Assembly: GCA_949320185.1 (NCBI GenBank)
Contig: CASGHK010000045.1
Span: forward strand, 1-64,000
Reading direction: 5' to 3'
Source of the DNA: an uncultured Methanomicrobiales archaeon
Lineage (GTDB): Archaea > Halobacteriota > Methanomicrobia > Methanomicrobiales > Methanospirillaceae
DNA length: 64,000 bases
Shown here one piece after another: positions 16,730 through 24,745 of this stretch; positions within the stretch are counted from its first letter, which is position 1; each line of letters opens with the position of its first letter. A program made the translations under genes and the position numbers. Below the pieces are notes generated by a model, which was given only the letters and a program-made list of their open reading frames with translations, had not been told where the DNA came from and made no database searches.

Positions 16730-17806
16730 TCAGCCCTCGAGGAAGGCCCGCTCCACCGTCCGGGCGTAGCGGGTTGCCACCCAGGCGAACAGGACGGTCA
16801 CTCCAGTCACAAGGATCAGCACGGTCCAGTGGTTGGGGCCGGCCGACCCCACCGAGAGCCGGGCGATCAGGTTGAGCGGGTTTGCCGGGACGGCGAGCGC
16901 GAGCAGCATCACGACGACGAGCCCGGTCGAGAAGACGAACTGTGCGCTCGTCCGCTCGCGGTAGTGGAGCGAGACGAGCGCGCCGAGCAGGACGAGGACG
17001 GCGGACGCGGCGGTCGCATGGAGAACGATCTCGACCGGCGCGGCGACCCGTATACCGTTCAGGCCGAGGAGGACGAGCCACGCGCCGGCCTGGAGGGGGA
17101 CCAGGACCAGGCAGGCGGCGATCTTGCCCCAGAGCGCCTCGGGGAAGGTGACGGGGGTGGCGAGCAGGGTCTCAAGTGTCCGCTGCTGGTACTCTTCGGT
17201 GATGAGGTCGATGATCAGGGCTGCCGCGATGATCGCCGGCATCAGCACGAGGAGGGGGACGAGGAGCCCGTAGACGAACTCGTAGAACTCCGCTCCCCGC
17301 GGGGTGGGCACCCGGAGCGGCAGGGGTCGCTCCTCGATCCGGTCGGTGCGCAGCCCGCGAAGATCGGCCTCGTACGCCTCGAAGACCCCTTTCAACCGAA
17401 CGTTCAGGACCGACGCGGTGATGTCGTTCTGGAGGGTGTAGAGCGTCAGCTTCACCGGTTCCGTCCCGCTTGGGCTGGTGTCCGGGACGTACACGACCGC
17501 GGAGAGCTTGCGCTCGCGGAGTGCCTGGACGGCGACCGAGAGGTCCATCCGGTGGACACGCAGGCCCGGAGCCGCCTCGAGCCGGTCGTAGAGGGGCGAC
17601 TCGTTACCGGCATATCCGACCGCGTACTCTGCCGAGACCGATCGCGAGAGCGTGGACGGGTCGTAGAGCGAGGCGAGGCCCACCATCAGGAACGACGAGA
17701 AGACCGCGATGAAGACCTGGAGCAGGACTGCGAGCAGGATCGTCCGCTCCTGCGAGAGCCCTCGGAGCTCCTTCTTCGCGATCAGGCCGACGTGGCGCAG
17801 GTTCAT
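16730..17806 (-). CDS. ABC-2 type transporter permease
   Basis: The 358-residue protein has one N-terminal transmembrane helix (ILLAVLLQVFIAVFSSFLMVG), a large extracytoplasmic region of about 150 residues, and five or six C-terminal helices, with the ABC-2 segment EEYQQRTLETLLATPVTFPEALWGKI. It is probably the second permease of an exporter with the gene upstream (4-nt overlap) and the divergent ATPase at 19661. The substrate is unknown. The layout resembles NatB-type Na+ exporters. Confidence 0.85.
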   Translation of the reverse strand: MNLRHVGLIAKKELRGLSQERTILLAVLLQVFIAVFSSFLMVGLASLYDPSTLSRSVSAEYAVGYAGNESPLYDRLEAAPGLRVHRMDLSVAVQALRERKLSAVVYVPDTSPSGTEPVKLTLYTLQNDITASVLNVRLKGVFEAYEADLRGLRTDRIEERPLPLRVPTPRGAEFYEFVYGLLVPLLVLMPAIIAAALIIDLITEEYQQRTLETLLATPVTFPEALWGKIAACLVLVPLQAGAWLVLLGLNGIRVAAPVEIVLHATAASAVLVLLGALVSLHYRERTSAQFVFSTGLVVVMLLALAVPANPLNLIARLSVGSAGPNHWTVLILVTGVTVLFAWVATRYARTVERAFLEG

Positions 17807-19596
17807 CCGATCACCCCCTGGAGGACGGCGAGGTTGTAGAGGACGTGGACCGTCGTCGCGAGGACGAGCCCGGGGACGTACCCCCGCCGCCCGCCGGCGA
17901 GCACGGCCGCGCCAACGATCAGGACGCCGCCGAGGTGAAGGAGGAAGGGCATCCAGAGCGCCTGGAGCGAGGTGAAGAGGACGGTGCCGAAGACCGACTC
18001 GGTGATCTGGGCGAGCGTGGCAAAGAGCAGGAGCTTCTCACCGGCGAGGAACCCAAGGGCGACCGCCACTCCCGCCGGGACGAGGACCCGCCAGGAGCGG
18101 AACCGTTCGGACCGGGCGAAGAGGGCGTAAAGACCAAGCGACTTGGCCAGCTCCTCGACGAACGCTGCCGAGACGAGGAGGAGCAGGATCGACCAGGGCA
18201 TCGGGAGGTTGAAGAAGAGCGTGAGGGCCATCATCTGGGCCATGAAGACGAACGGGATGAGGAGGGCCGAGAGGAGGAAGAGCGAGGCGTACGGGTGCTG
18301 GTCGGAGAGGGCCGAGCTGATGAACTCGCGGATCCGCGTGAGCGGCCGGGACTGCGAGAAGAGCCGCTCCTCGGTGAAGTTCCGTGCCCCGGCGTAAAAG
18401 AGGACGCCGGCGACAAGGTAGAAGAGGACGGTGGAGTAGAGGTAGTCGGAGAGGGTGATCGGCGTCCCCTGGAGGGCGTAGACGACGAGGGTCATCGGCG
18501 AGACGAGCGCGATCACGTGGACGTTCGCAAAGACGGAGGGGAAGAAGAGGTAACAGGTTGCGACCGTCGAGAAGAATATCGAGACGAACGAGAGCTCCTT
18601 GAACGACCGGGCGGTCATCCCGATCAGGAGGGCGGCGGCGAGGAAGAAGAGGATCACGGGAACGAGCACGGCGAGGATGACGAGCGGCGCCCCGAGGACG
18701 ACGAGAAGGACGGTCGAGACGAAAAGCATGCCCACCAGGTACGGGAGCCCCTTACCCAGCAGGACCAGCGCAGGGTGCACCGGCGATGCCAGCAGCGCCT
18801 CGCCCCGCCGATCGATCCGCTCGTTCATGATCGACATCATGAAGAACTGACTCGTGAAGTAGAGCGGGAAGATGAAGACGAAGATCAGCACGATCGAGTC
18901 GAAGGGGAGCGGGGGCGAGAGCTGGGCGGGCGTCCGGAACTCCCCCATTGTCCCACCCTGGAGCACGTCCGTATACCGGTTGAGCCGGTCGTCGCTCGTG
19001 GCGTCCTGGACGAGCTCGCGCCTGAGTTCTTCGGCGGTGACCCCGATCCCCGCCGGCGGCTCGCTCACCGGCTCCACCGTGCCCTCGGGGGTGGGCGAGG
19101 AGGTGTCGGGCCGCAGGCCCACCTGCTGGCCGCTCGCGGTGGCGGAGAAGTCCACCTCGCTCTTCACCTCCTCGGTGTCGATCCAGAGCGGGTACGCGGC
19201 GAAGAGGTCGGGTTCGGCCGAGTAGACCGACGCGACGTAGCCGTCGTAGACCTGGCGGAGGGCCTTCTGGGCCGCCTGGCCCCGGGGCGTGGACGCAGCG
19301 CGCGCCTGGCCGCCGACCACCACCAGGTCGAGCGTGCCCCGTTCACGCGCAAGGAGCGATGCGTCGGCCTGGTAGACGACGAACCGCGGATCGTTCGCCA
19401 GGACGGACGCGAAGGCGGGGTCGTCCACGCCGACGGTGTACAGGCCGTCCGAGAGGTGCATCCCGCTCTGGGCGGCAAACCCGGTCACAAGGAGGAGCAG
19501 GACAAAGAGGCCGACGGCGACCGGGACGAGGTCCCGTCGCATCTGGCTCGCCGATCGGAGGAGTTCGAACTTCGCGATCGTGAGGACGGGATGCAC
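17803..19596 (-). CDS. ABC-2 permease fused to a PrsW/CPBP-like membrane protease domain
   Basis: The 597-residue protein has an N-terminal ABC-2 (NatB-like) permease with a signature segment NERIDRRGEALLASPVHPALVLLGKGL, to about residue 430. A C-terminal multi-helix domain follows with EELAKSLG (EExxK, about 481-485), GEKLLLF, FLLHLGG and HVLYN (HxxxN). These motifs and their order match PrsW/CPBP glutamic-type intramembrane proteases. The ORF is continuous with no frameshift. The fusion suggests transport coupled to membrane proteolysis, which is inference. Confidence 0.83.
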   Translation of the reverse strand: MHPVLTIAKFELLRSASQMRRDLVPVAVGLFVLLLLVTGFAAQSGMHLSDGLYTVGVDDPAFASVLANDPRFVVYQADASLLARERGTLDLVVVGGQARAASTPRGQAAQKALRQVYDGYVASVYSAEPDLFAAYPLWIDTEEVKSEVDFSATASGQQVGLRPDTSSPTPEGTVEPVSEPPAGIGVTAEELRRELVQDATSDDRLNRYTDVLQGGTMGEFRTPAQLSPPLPFDSIVLIFVFIFPLYFTSQFFMMSIMNERIDRRGEALLASPVHPALVLLGKGLPYLVGMLFVSTVLLVVLGAPLVILAVLVPVILFFLAAALLIGMTARSFKELSFVSIFFSTVATCYLFFPSVFANVHVIALVSPMTLVVYALQGTPITLSDYLYSTVLFYLVAGVLFYAGARNFTEERLFSQSRPLTRIREFISSALSDQHPYASLFLLSALLIPFVFMAQMMALTLFFNLPMPWSILLLLVSAAFVEELAKSLGLYALFARSERFRSWRVLVPAGVAVALGFLAGEKLLLFATLAQITESVFGTVLFTSLQALWMPFLLHLGGVLIVGAAVLAGGRRGYVPGLVLATTVHVLYNLAVLQGVIG

Positions 19597-19660
19597 GGCC
19601 GATCAGGATTCTTTGGTCGTTCCCGAAGTAATAACATCTGTTCGTACCAAGGAAGATCTG

Positions 19661-20572
19661 ATGATAGAGGCACGGGACCTGGTGAAACGCTACGGGGACT
19701 TCGTCGCGCTCGACGGGGTCTCGTTCGACTGCCTGACCGCCGAGTGCTTCGGGGTGATCGGCCACAACGGAGCGGGCAAGACGACGCTCCTCAAGTGCCT
19801 CGCCGGCCTGGTCCAGCCGACATCCGGGTCCCTGGTGGTGGACGGGATCGACGTCCTGGCGGACCCCGTTGCCCTCAAGGAGCGGCTCGGGTACCTCTCG
19901 GAGGAGTCGCGCCTCTACGAGACGATGACCGTGCCCGACTACCTGGGGTTCTTCGGCGAGCTCTACGGCCTCTCGAGAGAGACGGTCGTCGAACGGCAGG
20001 AGCGCCTTCTCGGCGCACTCGGACTCGACCACGGAAACAAGCGGTGCGCCGAACTCTCGAAGGGAATGAAGCGGAAGGTCGCGATCGCCCGCTCGCTGAT
20101 CCACGACCCGTCGCTTCTCGTCTACGACGAGCCGACGTCGGGCCTCGACCCGATGACGAGCCGGTACATCGCCGACTATCTCGCCGAGCTCCGGGGACGC
20201 GGCAAGACGATCGTCCTCTCCGCCCACAACCTCTACCAGGTCGAGGCCCTCTGCGACCACGTCCTGATCCTCTCGAAGGGGCGATGCGCCGCATTCGGGA
20301 GCATGGACGAGCTTCGGAGCCGGTTTGGCCCCCCGACCTACCGGGTCCACTTCTCGCTCCCCGCCGGCCGGTCGCCGGACCCATCGCTCGCTGCGGTGGT
20401 TGACGGCGCCGGGTTCAGCGTTGAGGCGGCGTCCATAGAAGAGATGAACACCCTCACTGCCGCCGTTGCAGCGGAAGGGGGGCGGGTCGAGCGGGTCGAG
20501 TCCCACTCGCCGTCACTCGAGGAGATGCTCGTCGCCCTCGGCGGGAACGGGGCGCTCAGAACTGGACCGTGA
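19661..20572 (+). CDS. ABC transporter ATP-binding protein
   Basis: The 303-residue ATPase starts at ATG 19661 (MIEARDLVKRYGDFVALDGVSF), preceded by AAGGAAG. The ORF-track start lies inside the divergent permease. It shows Walker A GHNGAGKTT, the signature LSKGMKRKVAIARSL, Walker B LLVYDEPTSGLDP and the switch SAHN in place of the usual His context. The C-terminal tail has the DUF4162-like fold seen in NatA/DRR-type exporters. It likely energises the two divergent ABC-2 permeases. Confidence 0.92.
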   Translation: MIEARDLVKRYGDFVALDGVSFDCLTAECFGVIGHNGAGKTTLLKCLAGLVQPTSGSLVVDGIDVLADPVALKERLGYLSEESRLYETMTVPDYLGFFGELYGLSRETVVERQERLLGALGLDHGNKRCAELSKGMKRKVAIARSLIHDPSLLVYDEPTSGLDPMTSRYIADYLAELRGRGKTIVLSAHNLYQVEALCDHVLILSKGRCAAFGSMDELRSRFGPPTYRVHFSLPAGRSPDPSLAAVVDGAGFSVEAASIEEMNTLTAAVAAEGGRVERVESHSPSLEEMLVALGGNGALRTGP

Positions 20573-20834
20573 CGATATCCTCGCTGGCCGAGACCAGGCG
20601 GTCCTCGGTCCGGAGGACGCCGCTATCGACCACGAACCCGGCCCCTGCGAGGAACCCGTCGAGATCCCCTTCCTCCGCGAGCTCGGCGAGCCGACGGCGG
20701 ACGAGGCGGAGCACCTCCTCCTTCGCGTCCCGGACTGAACCCGCGATGGCGATGATCTCGAACTCGGGGCACTCCGCCCGGAACGTGCCACCACTCCGGT
20801 AGACCAGGACCGTGACGGCAAGGTCGGCGATCAC
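20556..20834 (-). CDS. HicB-like small protein
   Basis: The 92-residue protein has the HicB-fold pattern: beta strands VTVLVYRSGGTFRAECPEFEIIAIAGS followed by a helix DAKEEVLRLVRRRLAELA. No HicA toxin neighbour is seen, so it is not a complete toxin-antitoxin pair. It overlaps the convergent ABC ATPase stop by 17 nt and the BMP gene by 4 nt. Function is unknown. Confidence 0.6.
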   Translation of the reverse strand: MIADLAVTVLVYRSGGTFRAECPEFEIIAIAGSVRDAKEEVLRLVRRRLAELAEEGDLDGFLAGAGFVVDSGVLRTEDRLVSASEDIVTVQF

Positions 20835-21805
20835 CGGTCCCTCCCGCCAGCAACCGCCTGGTGCCGTTCCAGCACAGGTACCAGTTCGGCAAAGCGCGGG
20901 TTCAGCGCGATCCCGGTGGCGCCCTCGTCGAGGCCGATCGTGACCTCCCCCGCGGTGAAGCTTCCTCCGGCGTGTGCGAAGAGCGCCTCCTCGACCACCC
21001 GGTCCACCCTCTTGACCGCTGACCCCAGAACCACGGAGGGCCCGAGGTCTGCCTGGTCACGGTCGACGCCAACGACGAACCGATCGGCGCCATATCCCGC
21101 CCCCCCGATCACCCCCATCGACGAGCCGCCGCAGGCGGCGTAGATGACGGCGGTACCGTTCTGGTAGAGCGCCTCCGCCAGCTCCCTGCCCCGGTCAGGA
21201 TCCGAGAACCCCTCCACCCCGTTCGAGATATACCGTGTATCGACCCGGATACCCGGGGACTCCGCCCACGCCCCGTCGGTGAACCCCCGGACGTACTCCT
21301 CCATCACCGGGGACGGCATCCCGGCAATCACGGCGACCGGGCGTCCGCCGGCCTTTGTGGCCGCAAGGGCGCCGGCAATGAACGAGACGCCGTCCGCCGA
21401 GACACGGACCGACCGGACGTTCGGCAGGGACGGGACCGTCGCGTCGATCGCAAGGAATCGGACGCCGGGGTGGGGGCCGGCCCACCGTTCGACCGCGCCG
21501 GCCCAGGCACCCGAGTCCTGGACCACGACGAGGCCCGGGAGGCCCGTCCCGTCCCGGAACTGCGCATCGAGCCTGTCACGGTCGGCCGGGAAGAACGTTT
21601 CGATGCCGATTCGGCCGCTCGTGTTCACCCGGGCGACCCCGGCGAGCGCCGAGTCGACGTAGGACTGGTCACCGGGCTCGCCGGCGAGGACGACCCAGGC
21701 CTGGGACGGGCCGGTCCGGGGCGCCGGGGGCGTCGCCCAAAGGGAAATGAGCACGACTGCGGTGCAGGCGAGGATGGCGAGCCCCAGGACGGCGGTCCGG
21801 TTCAT
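20831..21805 (-). CDS. BMP-family (PnrA-like) substrate-binding protein
   Basis: The 324-residue protein begins at ATG 21805 (MNRTAVLGLAILACTAVV), giving a signal peptide or signal anchor with a Cys that may be a lipidation site. The mature part is a periplasmic-binding fold of the basic membrane protein/PnrA type: DQSYVDSALAGV, ADGVSFIAGALAATKAGGRPVAVIAGM and VIYAACGGSSMGVI. These bind nucleosides in bacteria. No cognate ABC permease is adjacent. It overlaps the GyrI-like gene by 4 nt. Confidence 0.8.
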   Translation of the reverse strand: MNRTAVLGLAILACTAVVLISLWATPPAPRTGPSQAWVVLAGEPGDQSYVDSALAGVARVNTSGRIGIETFFPADRDRLDAQFRDGTGLPGLVVVQDSGAWAGAVERWAGPHPGVRFLAIDATVPSLPNVRSVRVSADGVSFIAGALAATKAGGRPVAVIAGMPSPVMEEYVRGFTDGAWAESPGIRVDTRYISNGVEGFSDPDRGRELAEALYQNGTAVIYAACGGSSMGVIGGAGYGADRFVVGVDRDQADLGPSVVLGSAVKRVDRVVEEALFAHAGGSFTAGEVTIGLDEGATGIALNPRFAELVPVLERHQAVAGGRDR

Positions 21806-22272
21806 CCGACCGGGGCGTAGATCTCGGTCAGGATCTCCTCGGACGCGACCTCGCACGGATTGTTCAGGTAGTACTCACGGATCGGGCCCGTAACCGCCAG
21901 ACCGTTCGCGACGATCCATTCGAAGAGTCTGACGTAGGTCGCCTCGCACGCGTCGTAGGGGCCCCGGTGAACCGTCTTCGCGAACTGTCCGCCCGGAAGT
22001 TCGTAGTAACGGACCTCGCCCATGTCTTTAACCCGGTTCGCGACCGCCCACGCGACCTCGAGGTCGGCCTCACCGCTTTCCTGGCACGCGAGCGCCTCCT
22101 CCCTTGAAGTCTCGCGCGATAGGTAGACCGGCGGCCCTGCAGGGATTGCACCCCGTTTCATCACCGCTTCGTAGACCTCTCCGAGCAGCACGGGGATAAG
22201 CGAATACGGCCCCTTTCTTCGGATGCCCAGGACCGCCTGGGCCGGCAGGTCGACCAGTTCGATCTCGTCCAT
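21802..22272 (-). CDS. GyrI-like small-molecule binding protein
   Basis: The 156-residue protein matches the GyrI-like/AraC effector-binding fold in length and pattern: IELVDLPAQAVLGIRRKGPYSLIPVLLGEVYEA near the N-terminus and YYELPGGQFAKTVHRGPYDACEATYVRLFEWI later. These stand-alone domains bind small ligands, some hydrolyse cyclopropanoids. No DNA-binding domain is fused. It is in a run with the BMP and HicB-like genes. Confidence 0.8.
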   Translation of the reverse strand: MDEIELVDLPAQAVLGIRRKGPYSLIPVLLGEVYEAVMKRGAIPAGPPVYLSRETSREEALACQESGEADLEVAWAVANRVKDMGEVRYYELPGGQFAKTVHRGPYDACEATYVRLFEWIVANGLAVTGPIREYYLNNPCEVASEEILTEIYAPVG

Positions 22273-22330
22273 GGGATGCGGTCACCTCCGCAGGAGAAAA
22301 GCCTGACGAAAAGGGCCTCGGAGACGGAAT

Positions 22331-22870
22331 TCAGTCCCGGCGGTGCGGGCGTGGTGTGACGAAGGCAGTGTCGAGCACCAGGGCGAGACCGACCAGGTCG
22401 TGGTACCGGTCGTCCCCCCGAAACCCGCACCGCCGGACTCCTTCGACCTGGAATCCGTTCCGGAGAAAGAGCCGGCGAGACCGCTCGTTCTCGTCGACCA
22501 CGAGCACCTCCAGGCGGACGATCCCGCGGTACCGCGCCTCCGCGATGCAGGCCCGGATCCCCTGCGACGCGAGTCCCCGCCCCCACCAGGGGGTATCGAG
22601 ATAGACGAAGAGCGATGCCGAGTGGCCGAGGCGCGACCAGGGGTCGCCCGGGATCAGCCCGACCGTGCCGGCGATGCTCCCGTCGACCCGGATGGCGAGC
22701 CAGACCCCCTCCTCCTGCCGCATGTAGCGAAAGAAATCAAGCGTCCTGCCGAGTGAGACCGGCGGGACGAGGTCGAGGTAGCGCGAGACGATCGGATCGT
22801 TGGTGAGGCGGTTCAGTTCCGGCAGGTCGGCTTCGGTCACCGGGCTGATCTCGATCGCTCCATCAGTCAT
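22331..22870 (-). CDS. GNAT acetyltransferase
   Basis: The 179-residue protein starts at ATG 22870 (MTDGAIEISPVTEADLPELNRL). The first 85 residues of the ORF-track entry read through the kinase gene in the wrong frame. It has the GNAT core LFVYLDTPWWGRGLASQGIRACIAEARYRG and the VDENERSRRLFLRNGF segment, like the two GNATs at 13.5-14.7 kb. It overlaps the sensor gene by 8 nt, so it is probably in one transcript with it. Confidence 0.85.
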   Translation of the reverse strand: MTDGAIEISPVTEADLPELNRLTNDPIVSRYLDLVPPVSLGRTLDFFRYMRQEEGVWLAIRVDGSIAGTVGLIPGDPWSRLGHSASLFVYLDTPWWGRGLASQGIRACIAEARYRGIVRLEVLVVDENERSRRLFLRNGFQVEGVRRCGFRGDDRYHDLVGLALVLDTAFVTPRPHRRD

Positions 22871-24650
22871 TCCGCTCTTCCCCCGCCGCTGGCACCCGTC
22901 GCCAGCATCCGTCCGGGACCGAGATCTCGAACCGTGCTCCGCTGTCGGGGGCGCCTGTCTCCTGGATGCCGATCCCCGTGATGTCCAGGAGCTCGCGGAC
23001 AAAGAGGAGCCCGCGGACCTTACCTCCCTCCCGGACTTCGAGCGAGAAGAGCGACTCCTTCTTGTCGGCCGGTATACCCGTTCCATCGTCCTCGTAGATG
23101 ACGTTGAGGGTCTTCCCCTCCTCACGGGCGGTGAGCCGGACCACGGTCACCGGCTCGCCACGGGCGAGCGACCCGTGGACGAGCTCCTGGAAGGCCCGCT
23201 CAAGCAGGGGATCGGCGAAGACCTCGAGGTCTTTTATCTCGGATTCGGTCCGGATACCGTCCATTGGGAGGTGCGAGAGCCCGAGGAGAAAGGTAAGGTT
23301 CAGGTCCTGCCAGGTCGGCTGGCGGACTCCCAGGTCGCCATAGTCGCGCGTGAGCGCGAGTACCGCGTTCATCTCGGCCGCCGTCTCGACCGATCGGACG
23401 ATCGGTCCGGCGAGCGAACTATCGGGCGAGAGGTTCATCCGGGCCAGCTCCAGGTAGCCATGGAGGATGAACAGCCGGTTTGCAAGTTCGGTCTTGGTCA
23501 GCTGCGCGAGGTAGACCAGCTTGCGGTTCGCCCGCTGGAGAGCCTCCTCCGCCCGGATCCGGTCCGTGATGTCGTAGAGCGATGCGATACTCTTCATCGT
23601 CCCCGGGATCAGACCGACGTAGAGGAAGATCTTTCGAATCTCTCCGTCCCGTCGTATGAACCGGAATTGGTACGTACTTGGGGCACCGCCGGCCGGGGTG
23701 CGGCGCATCTGATGGTATTCGATCATTCGGGGCAGGTCATCGGGGTGAACGAAGACGGTCCAGGAGAGTCTGCCCTCGATCTCCTCCCTCGAGTACTGAG
23801 AGAGCTCGGCCATGCGGGTGTTGGCGAGCGAGATCGTGGTGTCCTTTTCGATGATGAACGTTGCGTTCGCCGTATTCTCGAAGATCGTCCGGTAGAGCGC
23901 CTCGGACTCGCGTGCGTTCGCCTCCGAGGCCTCCAGTCGATCCCGCTCCTGCTCGGCGGCCCTTGAGTAGACCGCGAAGACGACGAGGAGGGCCGCGATC
24001 AGGAGCGAGACGAGGATTGCTGGCACAGCTGCCATCGCCATGTGCTGGTACCAGTCGGAGGCGTCCACGTCCATGCCGAAGACTCCAACCACCCGGCCCT
24101 TCCCGGTGTCGATGATCGGAATCAGCACACTGATCCACGTCCCCCACCGGTCGGTATCGGCGTCCGTCGTCGTTGCTATCCCGGTCTCGAAAGCGTTCCG
24201 GGTCCATATGGTGGCCTCCTCGTAGACCTGGCCCGGGGGGGAGTAGTCACTCGACTCGGGGGGCTCGGAGTCGGCAAAAAAGAAGACCGTGCCGTCGTCA
24301 CGTTGCCCCATGACGTAGGAGAACCGGCACTTGGGATCGACCGCCCGTACCTCGATGAGCTGCGACTTCAGCTTGGCGTAGTACGGCGACGCAAGGTCGT
24401 CGACCGAGCCATTAAGGTGCTGTAGACCCTCCGCATCGATCCCGGCGACGGCGTACTGAGCGCCCTGGAGGAGCGAGCGGCGCATCCCGTCCGCCTCGTT
24501 GAATGCCGTCCAGGTGGCAAAAAGCCCACCGCCGATGATCACCAGGACGAGGGCGATCGTCAGCCAGGAGACGGGGATGCGAGCGAGAAGACCTCTGTCT
24601 CCTCCGGTGGACCGATCCTCTTTCGCCATCGACCCCTGTCGCTCCTCCAT
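22863..24650 (-). CDS. Cache-PAS membrane sensor with a degenerate histidine kinase domain
   Basis: The protein of about 595 residues has two transmembrane helices flanking a Cache-like sensor (VVGVFGMDVDASDWYQ), a PAS domain (LYRTIFENTANATFIIE) and a kinase-like C-terminus. The place of the H-box (compare TRHDIDNQL at 27943-30612) reads TKTELANRL, with Thr instead of His at about residue 387. The N-box reads ELVHGSLARG rather than NLIENAVRHG. The DDGTGIP loop persists. It is probably a non-autophosphorylating sensor. The start (GTG 24671, ATG 24650 or ATG 24629) is uncertain. Confidence 0.85.
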   Translation of the reverse strand: MEERQGSMAKEDRSTGGDRGLLARIPVSWLTIALVLVIIGGGLFATWTAFNEADGMRRSLLQGAQYAVAGIDAEGLQHLNGSVDDLASPYYAKLKSQLIEVRAVDPKCRFSYVMGQRDDGTVFFFADSEPPESSDYSPPGQVYEEATIWTRNAFETGIATTTDADTDRWGTWISVLIPIIDTGKGRVVGVFGMDVDASDWYQHMAMAAVPAILVSLLIAALLVVFAVYSRAAEQERDRLEASEANARESEALYRTIFENTANATFIIEKDTTISLANTRMAELSQYSREEIEGRLSWTVFVHPDDLPRMIEYHQMRRTPAGGAPSTYQFRFIRRDGEIRKIFLYVGLIPGTMKSIASLYDITDRIRAEEALQRANRKLVYLAQLTKTELANRLFILHGYLELARMNLSPDSSLAGPIVRSVETAAEMNAVLALTRDYGDLGVRQPTWQDLNLTFLLGLSHLPMDGIRTESEIKDLEVFADPLLERAFQELVHGSLARGEPVTVVRLTAREEGKTLNVIYEDDGTGIPADKKESLFSLEVREGGKVRGLLFVRELLDITGIGIQETGAPDSGARFEISVPDGCWRRVPAAGEERND

Positions 24651-24745
24651 CGCCCCCACCGATGCTTTCACATCACCATCTGCACGCTCGCATATCTCTC
24701 TATCCTCGGGCCTGGGCGTATCACCCGTTTACCGAAGGTGGCCTG

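Noticed and set aside
17845-20403. Plus-strand 852-codon ORF
   Set aside because: It is an antisense shadow of the ABC-2 permease and part of the ATPase in another frame. Its composition (Glu/Arg/Gly/Asp runs) is typical of reading GC-rich coding DNA backwards.
20556-20834. HicAB toxin-antitoxin pair
   Set aside because: Only a HicB-like protein is present. No HicA-type partner is adjacent on either side.
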